A stretch of DNA of 64,000 nt, from positions 189,512 through 253,511 of the forward strand of contig JBCCGK010000001.1 in assembly GCA_039029315.1 (NCBI GenBank), given 5' to 3'. Below the pieces are notes generated by a model. That model made no database searches, was not told where the DNA came from, and saw nothing but the letters and a program-made list of their open reading frames with translations. Both the position numbers and the translations under genes were made by a program. Positions 1 to 8,600 of the stretch are shown in pieces (positions within the stretch are counted from its first letter, which is position 1; each line of letters begins with the position of its first letter). This DNA comes from JBCCCJ01 sp039029315. GTDB lineage: Bacteria; Bacteroidota; Bacteroidia; J057.

Positions 1-3000
1 ATACAGCCAAAACTGAAACGCTTCTGCCTCGCTGAGATTTTCATCATTCCAGGCTGGCTCCTTTGATTTGGGCGTTTTACTTTTTTCATTGCCGCCAGTC
101 TTTGCAGATGGGGATTCAGGACTCCTGGAAGAGGCATTGTTTCCATGATCTCCATTTGATGATCTGGGAGTTGAATTGGAATGAGGAGCTTCAACATCCG
201 GTCGTGTGGTCGAAGTTCTGGAAGAAGAAGTGCCAGAATCTGGATCTCCTTCCGTTGAAGCGTCCTTCTTAGCTGGCTTTAGTTTCAGATTCCCATCAGA
301 ATCTGCCAGATGATTATCTTTTAATCGGTCTTTATATTCATTTTCTTTAGCTACTAGTGCAGCTTCTTGTTCTTTTAGTCTTGCCTTTGTCTGTCTGGCC
401 TCTCTGACTTGACTTCTGAAATCAAACCCACTTTTTAAGATCATAAATCCGCTAATGATAGCGTTGTTTATGATTTCCCGTTTCATCGCTTCTTTTACCT
501 TTGTCGGTAGACCTGACTCCTCCACCTTTTTAAGATCGTCCAGAACTTTCAGAGGAGTAAAGATGGCATTCCCTACCAGATCAGCTCCAGCATGGATCAG
601 TAAGACCTTATCAAGCCGAAAAAGACGCTCGGCTTTAGCAAGTTGAGCTGCGTCATCGACTGCATTTGCAGCTTTTACACCGTTTGAAAAGCTGGATAAC
701 CCCCTAGCGGCACTGACAACACTGACAATGCCCCCTACTATACCAAGAATATCTAGCGCAGTTTCTGCATCCCATTCAAAACTATTATTATGGCTTCTTT
801 GGTAGATATTGTGTGCAGAAACGATTGCTCCTGTCACGGCAGCAACAGTCCCTACAACAGCAGCAAAGACGGCAAGTGAAGTCCCTGCAGTTACTACTGC
901 AGAGAGGGCTAAAGCTGCTATACCTGCAACCATAGCGATTCCTTTTAACCACTTCATCGCTACCTTGGAATCTCTGGGAGCATTTTTGATCGGGGTAAGG
1001 CCCATCACTCCTGGAACTCTATAAACCATGACGCCTTCCCCGTATTCATTGCCGGTAGCAAAATCCTTGAAAGCAGCCTTTATTGCTTCCTTTTTCGTTT
1101 TTCCAATTCCCTCATATTTTTGAATGTTTTGGGGATTGCTGGCATCAATCAAGGTAAAATGTCGCCATTCCAGGGTGGACTGTTTGTCTTCTCCAAGGAT
1201 GAGGTTCATAGGGTAAGCCTGCCCCGAGACCTTAGAGACAAAAGTAGCTACTGGGACAAGTGTGTCTTCCGGTTGATGGAAATCCTTCTTAAACTTTCTA
1301 ATTCCCTCTGAAAGTTTTGATAATTTTTTTCTTGATTTAATGACGTTTTGCCTTAAATCAATTATTTTTTGTTCGGGGTCCTTATTTAAGGAATCCTTCA
1401 ATTGAATTTGAATCGCTTTCCACAATTTACTGAGCTCTTCCTTTTTCAAATCATCTGCCCATAATTCCGAAAGGCTTTTTTTAGACCGTTTTCGCCTTCT
1501 TATATAATATAACAATAGAGCGAGAAGGTGCTTGTGGGATACCAAACTTTTGATAGAATTGTCGGTGGCAGTAAACATGGAGGTGTGTTCCATGGCCTCT
1601 AACTCCTTTGTCTGTTGCAAGTATTCAAGTCTTAGCTCTGTGGGCGTATCTTCACTTGCAATAAGCTTTTTAAGTCGATTCATCTCGCGAGTCCGTGAAC
1701 CTGTAATCTCGGAAGCCAGACTCTCCCCCTCCTGGGCCTTAAATACAAATACTGATTTGCTGGGAAGGCGAAATTCTGAGGGAGTTGGATCGATATGAGT
1801 CTCAGCATACAGAACATAGATCCCTTCTTCATCAGGAATGTCAAATGTTATATTGGCTGATTGTTTGTGCTTGGCACTACAATACGAAAGTTCCGCAACC
1901 TCATCTTTATTTTGGGTGAAATGTGATTGGAGGTCAGGCCTTTGTCTTTTCATCCAATTCCTAGAATCTTTATTTGCGGTAGCTTTTTGCTTATCTAGAA
2001 GAGAATGTCCATCAGGGATCCTGTACAACTTCCAGCTTGTATAGCTATATCGGATTCTGTATGCCTTGACCATGGCCTCTGCATGATTTTGGGATCTCGC
2101 ATCTGTATCAAGATTCATGAGAAACTTTTGCGTACCGCCTGTTACGGTTTTGTAATCCTGTCGAAAATTTCCCGCATAGATCTGTGAAGGATATGCAGGT
2201 TCTAATGCCTGTCCGGTGGTCCGACTCGTGGGCATACGAACTTTTTTATCATGAAGTGCCTCGGCTGTTCTTTTTATGACGGGAACCACAGAATCTGGAC
2301 TCATTCCTTTGCGTAAAGGTTGAGGCAAAACGGCATTCCTGATCTCCCAATGGGTATTTTTATTGGCTGCTTTCACCTTTACCTTCGCATAAACCACCAA
2401 ATAGATTCTAGCCTCACCTTCAGAACTATCCGAATGGGCTTGACTTTTATTTATAGGCTGGATCGATAATCCTGCGGGTCGGTAATTCCAATTCTCCCCC
2501 GCCATTTTTTTCTTTACCTCAGTCCATATAGCATCCTTCAATTTATTCGCCCAATTATACTTAGGATCAAGGGGTAGTCCTCCATGGGATTGCCCCCGCC
2601 TGCTCTCTTTCTCTATGGCTTTCAGAGCGGAACTAATTTCTTGTTTATGGAGTCTGGTTTTTAATTTTCGATAAATATTTTTGGCTTTGGACCTTTTGGA
2701 AACCTTGGCCGTCGCCCAAAGTTTCGTTTTTCCATCCGCGTCAAACACAACGGCTTGCATGTTCCAGCCACCTACATAAGTCAAGTGACATATATCAGGA
2801 ATATTTTTACCTCTGGGATTCTTTTCTTTATCACGTTTTTGGAGCTTCTGAATTTTTTTTTCTAAAGGCGTTGCCCACTTAGGCCGTTTGGGTGCTGAGC
2901 GAGGCTTGTGGGAAGAAGAGTGATTTCTGCCTGTAGTCTTTCTTCCCCCTGTAAACCATTTTCTACAACGGCTTTTTCCAATGTTTAGGGTGAGTTGAAA

Positions 3001-3882
3001 AAAAACACCATCCCTGGAAGCTTCTAAGTGGTCTATTAGAAATTTTTGAGCATTTCCCTTTTTCCTGATTTTTCGGCCAGTAGTCCTCTCACTCTCTTGA
3101 ATAATTTCATCTGTGATGATTTTTATCTGTTTATCATTTGCTTTTCTGAGGGTATGTCCATGAACAAATACTTTTATTCTCCGTGGAATTCTTTTTGAAT
3201 CCCCTTTAGGGTAATAAACCAAGACCCTAATTGCTCTTTCGGCAGAAAGATCCTTGTCTACAGGTCCTACCCCAAATGCCCGATAAAAATCCGTCACAAT
3301 ACCTGGCCAATGATAGCTGGTGATTTCTGAATCTTCTTTCCCGACCCAATCACTCCAATCATTAAAACTATACATCGCCATCCCGGATTCTACTTCTATC
3401 ATGTTATCTGTGACCCATGATTCATTTCTTCGCTTTCTGACCCGCTTAAACCAAAGAGTAACCAATTTTCGAGACCAGAAAATGTCTCCAAAATCCTCTT
3501 CAATCTGTTTTTTCAACCACCCTACTCTGCATATCAACTTATACTTCTTAAACATATAATCCTTCCCTTCAGGCAAAGACGGTTGACTTTTGCCCTTATC
3601 TCTCTGTATCACAGTAGAGCTTGCTCTTTGATGTTGAACCACTGCCGGAGAGTCAGGAAAGGAATCATTGGGTAGCTCTCCATTAAGGGGAGGACTAAAT
3701 TGAGGTCCTGTTTTCTTGGATGAAGGCTTTTCTTCCTCTGTATTCTCAATATCTACCCTGGAAGCCTTCAACTGCAAAGGAGGCGGTGCCAATGTCCGCA
3801 AAGGAGTCCCTTGCTCAGAACCCTGAGATTCCTGAGCTGAAGACACCTTTGAGGGGAGAGATTGAATGGACTCCTTTGCCAT
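1..3882 (-). CDS. Giant polymorphic-toxin / eCIS-effector-like protein (partial, C-terminus outside window)
   Basis: The reading frame is open from an ATG at 3882 to the left edge (1294 codons, no stop); an in-frame stop lies at 3928-3930 and no other start lies between, so this start is firm. Residues 1-41 are Ser/Gln/Pro-rich and end in A-P-P-P-L-Q-L-K-A-S. This tail is typical of Bacteroidota proteins that accompany extracellular contractile injection systems (known of the family, from memory). The middle (about 100-960) is basic and matched nothing I recognise. About 975-1025 is a long Ala/Val/Gly hydrophobic stretch, followed by an amphipathic segment (about 1040-1110) and a Ser/Lys/Asp-rich linker at the edge, the usual layout just before a C-terminal toxin. 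I see no signal peptide and no HExxH peptidase motif. The toxin domain itself, if present, lies outside the window. Function is inferred. Confidence 0.72.
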   Translation of the reverse strand, partial: MAKESIQSLPSKVSSAQESQGSEQGTPLRTLAPPPLQLKASRVDIENTEEEKPSSKKTGPQFSPPLNGELPNDSFPDSPAVVQHQRASSTVIQRDKGKSQPSLPEGKDYMFKKYKLICRVGWLKKQIEEDFGDIFWSRKLVTLWFKRVRKRRNESWVTDNMIEVESGMAMYSFNDWSDWVGKEDSEITSYHWPGIVTDFYRAFGVGPVDKDLSAERAIRVLVYYPKGDSKRIPRRIKVFVHGHTLRKANDKQIKIITDEIIQESERTTGRKIRKKGNAQKFLIDHLEASRDGVFFQLTLNIGKSRCRKWFTGGRKTTGRNHSSSHKPRSAPKRPKWATPLEKKIQKLQKRDKEKNPRGKNIPDICHLTYVGGWNMQAVVFDADGKTKLWATAKVSKRSKAKNIYRKLKTRLHKQEISSALKAIEKESRRGQSHGGLPLDPKYNWANKLKDAIWTEVKKKMAGENWNYRPAGLSIQPINKSQAHSDSSEGEARIYLVVYAKVKVKAANKNTHWEIRNAVLPQPLRKGMSPDSVVPVIKRTAEALHDKKVRMPTSRTTGQALEPAYPSQIYAGNFRQDYKTVTGGTQKFLMNLDTDARSQNHAEAMVKAYRIRYSYTSWKLYRIPDGHSLLDKQKATANKDSRNWMKRQRPDLQSHFTQNKDEVAELSYCSAKHKQSANITFDIPDEEGIYVLYAETHIDPTPSEFRLPSKSVFVFKAQEGESLASEITGSRTREMNRLKKLIASEDTPTELRLEYLQQTKELEAMEHTSMFTATDNSIKSLVSHKHLLALLLYYIRRRKRSKKSLSELWADDLKKEELSKLWKAIQIQLKDSLNKDPEQKIIDLRQNVIKSRKKLSKLSEGIRKFKKDFHQPEDTLVPVATFVSKVSGQAYPMNLILGEDKQSTLEWRHFTLIDASNPQNIQKYEGIGKTKKEAIKAAFKDFATGNEYGEGVMVYRVPGVMGLTPIKNAPRDSKVAMKWLKGIAMVAGIAALALSAVVTAGTSLAVFAAVVGTVAAVTGAIVSAHNIYQRSHNNSFEWDAETALDILGIVGGIVSVVSAARGLSSFSNGVKAANAVDDAAQLAKAERLFRLDKVLLIHAGADLVGNAIFTPLKVLDDLKKVEESGLPTKVKEAMKREIINNAIISGFMILKSGFDFRSQVREARQTKARLKEQEAALVAKENEYKDRLKDNHLADSDGNLKLKPAKKDASTEGDPDSGTSSSRTSTTRPDVEAPHSNSTPRSSNGDHGNNASSRSPESPSAKTGGNEKSKTPKSKEPAWNDENLSEAEAFQFWLY

Positions 3883-3914
3883 ATGAGTATTTGCTAGACT
3901 ATCCCCACCAGCGT

Positions 3915-3959
3915 CGGCTGCCTCATATCAGACAGCCATGCTGATGAGCCGATTTTCCC
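3915..3959 (-). promoter_or_regulatory. Palindromic upstream element, copy 1
   Basis: GGCTGCC and GACAGCC form an imperfect stem, followed by TGCTGATGAGCCGATTTTCCC. About 26 of 31 positions from 3929 to 3959 match the element at 5455-5485. On the minus strand it lies 47-77 bases before the effector start. The matching distance at the AraC gene suggests a shared promoter or operator. This is inference from two copies. Confidence 0.45.
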
Positions 3960-4201
3960 TAAGAAATATTGGGTATATCATCGTTTGAAGATCTTTTGGA
4001 CGACAAAAGTCTTCACCTGACAAGCAGGAGAGAAAAGTGGAATAAGTATTCTTGGATTCATGAAACCAGATTGGATAAACAAATGGCACCAGAGATTCCT
4101 TTATCTATCAAAAGGAACAATGGGCCTATTGAATAGGTAGACAGACAGAAAAGCGCTTCGATGAGGTACTCACAATGTATAGCTTTATCAGCTCGCTTGC
4201 C

Positions 4202-4236
4202 TGACCTATTGTTCCAAAATCATGACCTATTGTTCC
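4202..4236. repeat. Direct repeat TGACCTATTGTTCC x2
   Basis: There are two exact 14-bp copies, 21 bp apart start to start, i.e. two helical turns. This spacing suits a protein that binds two half-sites on one DNA face, as AraC-type regulators do. A near-match in reverse (GGAACAATGGG) lies at 4114. A regulator gene of the AraC family lies 0.7 kb away. Confidence 0.6.
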
Positions 4237-4249
4237 CTTTGGGGGATCT

Positions 4250-4846
4250 TCATTGAGAGGATAGATTTTTCAAGGCTAATTCCTGCGTTTCTACAGGAAT
4301 TCCCATCTTCTTAAAAAATTCTCTCATGCGTCTAGCCATATCTGAAAATGGGTTTTTGGGAGATTTACCTCCGATAGATGTGAAACCGCCTTTTGCCATG
4401 AGCTTAGCCCATCCATGAATCATAGCCTGATCTACCTTGCTGGGATTCGGAACAAGTTTTTTTGGCATGGCCAATAAAGGATCGCGGCTCGCAGGTTTGT
4501 CCATGAGGATGATCGAATCTTTGGGCACAAGAAGCCACCAGGCACTGCCATTGTCTCTGGCCCGTAAGGCCGGGACTTTTTGGTCGACGATGAAGATGCC
4601 CTCTATGGTTCCGTTTTTTCCCTCTGCCCAGTTGAGCAGGTCCGCTGCCATGACCATCTTTTCAGAATCCCCACTATGAACCATGCGGAGCAAAGCCTTT
4701 TGCGCATGAACATCAATATTGTCTCGGATGACCTGATAGTCGTTCCAGGGGATTTCTTTACCTTCCTGGGCATTGGTGCTGAAGAAGGAGAACAAGCAGG
4801 CAACAATGGCTAGCCAAAGTCGGAGGATTGCTGTGTTTGTTGTCAT
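4250..4846 (-). CDS. Exported hypothetical protein
   Basis: 198 residues. An N-terminal signal peptide ends near residue 26 (F-F-S-T-N-A followed by Q), so the product is exported to the periplasm or outer membrane. The mature part is mixed alpha/beta in character, with a Trp-Trp pair near residue 104 (S-A-W-W-L-L) and a Lys/Arg-rich C-terminal third. I do not recognise a family. It lies between the giant effector-like gene and the AraC regulator, all on one strand, 48 bp from the AraC stop, so it may be cotranscribed with that regulator. Confidence 0.75.
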   Translation of the reverse strand: MTTNTAILRLWLAIVACLFSFFSTNAQEGKEIPWNDYQVIRDNIDVHAQKALLRMVHSGDSEKMVMAADLLNWAEGKNGTIEGIFIVDQKVPALRARDNGSAWWLLVPKDSIILMDKPASRDPLLAMPKKLVPNPSKVDQAMIHGWAKLMAKGGFTSIGGKSPKNPFSDMARRMREFFKKMGIPVETQELALKNLSSQ

Positions 4847-4894
4847 GTGAACTGGGTTAATTTGATGAATTGAAATGGAAGAGTGATGTAGGAG

Positions 4895-5413
4895 TTATTC
4901 TTTTGCCTGAGCAGCAAAGGCAGAGGGCGGAAGCCCAAAAGCCTGTGAAAACTTTCGGCTGAAATATTCAGGATTGTTAAAGCCAACGGTATAAGTAATC
5001 TGGGAAACAGACAGATCTGTGGTTTCGAGTAGGTATTTGGCCCGCTCCAAGCGAAGTTGTCGGATATACAGGGATACAGACAGTCCTGTGCTCGATTTGA
5101 TTTTGCGATGAAGATGTGTTCGACTCAGCCCTGCCGCTTCACACAACTCCTGAATCCCAAAATCCTCATTGCCCATATTCTGCTCAATGATGTCTGTGAT
5201 CTGAGAAAGAAAACCAGCAGGAGTCGAATCATCATGCTTATTCTCCTCCTGCATGGATCCCGAAGGTCCCTCCTCCAGGGTATCTAACAAATCTTTGCAT
5301 TGATCGATGAGATGTTCAAGATCCTCACTGACGGCATCGGAATCCTGCTTCAGATGGCGGGCGAGTTGCAGCATCTTGTTGGCACGCTTTCGTATGTGTT
5401 TATAATTCGGCAT
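4895..5413 (-). CDS. AraC-family transcriptional regulator, short
   Basis: 172 residues from the ATG at 5413; an ATG at 5437 would add eight residues. I prefer 5413 because the upstream palindromic element then sits at the same distance as at the effector gene. The last ~100 residues are an AraC-type double helix-turn-helix: first helix pair around G-L-S-R-T-H-L-H-R-K, second around V-G-F-N-N-P-E-Y-F-S-R-K-F. The N-terminal 60 residues are helical with no sensor domain or phosphoacceptor. It resembles the detached DNA-binding tail of the hybrid regulator encoded next to it. DNA binding is well supported; target and signal are unknown. Confidence 0.88.
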   Translation of the reverse strand: MPNYKHIRKRANKMLQLARHLKQDSDAVSEDLEHLIDQCKDLLDTLEEGPSGSMQEENKHDDSTPAGFLSQITDIIEQNMGNEDFGIQELCEAAGLSRTHLHRKIKSSTGLSVSLYIRQLRLERAKYLLETTDLSVSQITYTVGFNNPEYFSRKFSQAFGLPPSAFAAQAKE

Positions 5414-5454
5414 AATACAAGGCAGTGGAATCCCCACCAGCCCTGGCTGTCGGA

Positions 5455-5485
5455 CTGACAGCCGCGCTGATGAGACGCTTTTCCC
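5455..5485 (-). promoter_or_regulatory. Palindromic upstream element, copy 2
   Basis: GGCTGTC-GGACT-GACAGCC (5445-5463) is a perfect 7-bp stem. It is followed by GCTGATGAGACGCTTTTCCC, matching the copy at 3929-3959. It lies 42-72 bases upstream of the AraC start on the minus strand. Confidence 0.45.
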
Positions 5486-5686
5486 AATTTTTAGAGTAAA
5501 GTGAAATTACGGTTACGGTAGGGATAAGATGATGTGCAAGGATGAGACAAACATACTGGCCCAGGCGGCTTTTTCGTTAGCCGATTCATACCAAAAATTG
5601 GCACATTTGTTCCAATATTAGAATTCTGGTTTGGAATATTTGTTCCCAAACTTGCAAAACAACACGCGCAAATCGCTATCAGTCAA

Positions 5687-8600
5687 TTATTTACGAATCT
5701 CTGAAGGTTTTTGCCCAAATTCTTTTGAGAAAGAGCGGCTGAAATGAGAAAAATCTTTGTAGCCAACTTGCATAGAGATTTCTCCAATGGGCAGGATCGT
5801 CTGTTGAAGCAGAGATTTGGCTTTAGTGAGTCTGGCAGAACGGATGAAGCCAGCGGTGGATTGGTCTGTTAAGGCCTTGAGCTTGCGATGGAGCTGTGTG
5901 CGACTCATGCCGATTTCCTTACAAAGTTTGTCAGTGTTGAAGGTCTCCTCTCCCATGTGTGTGTCCAGAATTTCTCGCAAGTCTAGCAGGAACTGAGATT
6001 CCTGCTTTTCTCTGATGTCAGTAAAGGGTAAGCTTGTCTCTTGCGCCAGATGCTCCCGCAAACGTCGATTGCCTTCAATCAGATTGTTGATTCGGAGGAG
6101 CAATTCTTCCTTGTGAAAGGGTTTGGTCAAATAGGCATCTGCGCCCAGAGATAAGCCTGTCAGCTTATCTTCCTGTGTTGCTTTTGCTGTCAGCATGATG
6201 ACTGGAACATGACTGCATGCCTTATTGGTTTTGACAATCCGACAGAACTCAAAGCCATCCATTTCTGGCATCATGACATCACTCAGGATGAGATCCGGCA
6301 CCACTTGCAGAGCCATCGATACACCTTCTTTTCCATTTTTCGCGGAATGAAGTTCGTAGCTGTTCTGGAGACAGGAATAGATATAAGTGATGACATCCGT
6401 ATTATCTTCTACAACAAGAATCACCGGCCGATCAGAGCCTTCCTTGCCTGTGTTGGCTAAGGGCAAGGACTCCTTCTTCGCCTCATTCCGGCTCACTGAG
6501 GTGTGCCAATCATCTTGTTTGAGTTCAGTATGGACTTGCTGTAGGATTGGCAAATGGACCGTGAATGTCGATCCTTTTCCGAATTCGCTTGTCACCTGAA
6601 TATTTCCCTGGAAGAGGTCTACCAATTCCTTGACAAGGGCCAATCCAATGCCTGAGCCTTCTCCGTGACGGGTAGAAGAGTCATCTACTTGATAAAAACG
6701 GTTGAAGATAAAGGGCAATTTGTCTGTAGGAATGCCTTTCCCGCTGTCCTTGATCCGAAACACAAGAAAGGGAAGGCTGTCTTTCTCTATCCTTGAGACC
6801 ATCACCTTAACGGTTCCAAATTCTGAGGTAAATTTGATCGCATTGCTGATCAGGTTGGAGAGGATTTGCTGAAGTTTATTTTCATCATAATCCATCCATA
6901 TCTGATCCTCTTCAGCAAAAAAGATCAGTTCAATAGATTTGTTCTGTGCAAGAGAGTGGCAGGATTCTGTCAGGTATCTCAGATAGGGAATTACTTCTCC
7001 ATGTACCCATTGAATAGCCATGCTCTTGGACTCCAACTTGGATAGATCCAGGAGTTGATTGACCATGTCCAGAAGGCGATTGCTATTCCGTTGAATCAGA
7101 AGCTTGATCTGCTCATGTCCGATGATTTGCTCCCCCATTCCCTGAATGACTGTCAAGGGTGTGCGAAACTCATGGGTGATATTGGTGTAAAATCGAGCGC
7201 GAAATTGCTCAATCTCCCTCATTTTTTCTTTTTCCAATTGCTCAATGCGCAATTGGTTGCGAAGCCGTTGGCGTCTGACCAGCTGCCGTCTGAGAAGGAA
7301 AGAAAGTCCTATAGCTATGAGAAAATAGATGCTATAGGCTGTCTTGCTTTCCCACCAGGGAGGCAGGACTTCAAAGGAGAATTCTGCCGGTTTTTCACTC
7401 CATTCATTGTCATTGTTGCTAGCATGGATTCGAAACGTATAGGAACCAGGAGGAATATGAGAATATGTCGCTTCAGCTAGGCTTCCCTTTTGTTGCCAGT
7501 CTTCATCCATGCCATCCAACATGAACAAATACTGGTTTTTGCTGGGGTGACTTTGGCTGGAAGAAGAAAATCGAAATTGAAGAAGGTTTTTGTCGTAGGG
7601 AAGAACAAGTCGATCAGGAAGTCCAGTTGCAGCATCCCGTCCCTGGGCATACTGATAAACATCTTCTTTTCCATACAATAAACTTACAGATAGGATGTTG
7701 GCTTGTGGGACTTTTCTATTGGTCTGAAAATCATAGAGGAGAAGGGATGAAATCGCATTATAGCCAATCATCCACAGGCGACCATTCCGTTCTTCCATTT
7801 TGAGCCACTGAGAGGTGACATTCATCCAGCCATCTTCCTGTGTAAAACACTGGATGTCTCCACTGTCCAGGCAGCATATTCCTGTAATATCTGCCATCCA
7901 CAACCGATTTAATGTGTCTATATGCAGGCCAAGAAACACATCGGATAATAATCCATCCCCTTGGGTCCACTGTTTGACCAATTGAATGTGATAATCCGGT
8001 CCAGTCAGCCCCTCCCAAATCCCTCCTCCCAATGTGCTGATCCAGATCCGGCCTTTCGGATCTATCTCAATATCGAGGATTGCTGGCTGATTGCTGCCAT
8101 AGGTGGGGAATGACCAGGGCACAATCTGCTCATCTTTGACATAAAACAGACCTTTATTACTGGCCAGCCATAACTGCTGCCACGGATCTTCAGCCATTGC
8201 GATAAAGGTAGGAAAATCACTCACATTGATTCCCGTACTTGGAATGGTTCTCCCTTGCCTGCTCGTCCAGGGAATAGACTTAATCTTTGGAGCGTCTGTC
8301 TTTATGGCCTCTATTTTGCTGATGCTGCCATTGTTGCCAGACCAGAGAAGGGCATCACTGCTATGGAAGAGAAAGAAATGATTATTTTCTGCTTCTTCCT
8401 CCTTATAGTTGGTAAACGTTCCATTCCTGAATTGGATCAATCCTTCTCTCTCGCTTGCAAACCATATCAGACTATCCGATCCCATCCAGATATCTCTGAC
8501 TGGGGAAGAATGGGTGATTCTGGGATGATCGGAAAAATAGGGGACAAAGGTCTGGTTTTCTTTTGTTAAAATTCTTCCACGATGGCCCCCGATGATCAAT

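Larger units (their letters stand above)
3883..4249. other. Intergenic region with operator-like repeats
   Basis: This 367-bp gap lies upstream of the giant effector-like gene. It holds an imperfect hairpin plus TGCTGATGAG element at about 3915-3959, repeated upstream of the AraC gene. It also holds two exact copies of TGACCTATTGTTCC (4202-4215 and 4223-4236, 21 bp start to start) and a near-match in inverse orientation at 4114-4124. I see no coding potential. Confidence 0.6.

Noticed and set aside
63..3944. Series of short plus-strand frames in the first 4 kb
   Set aside because: All are antisense to one long minus-strand frame that is open without a stop for 1294 codons.
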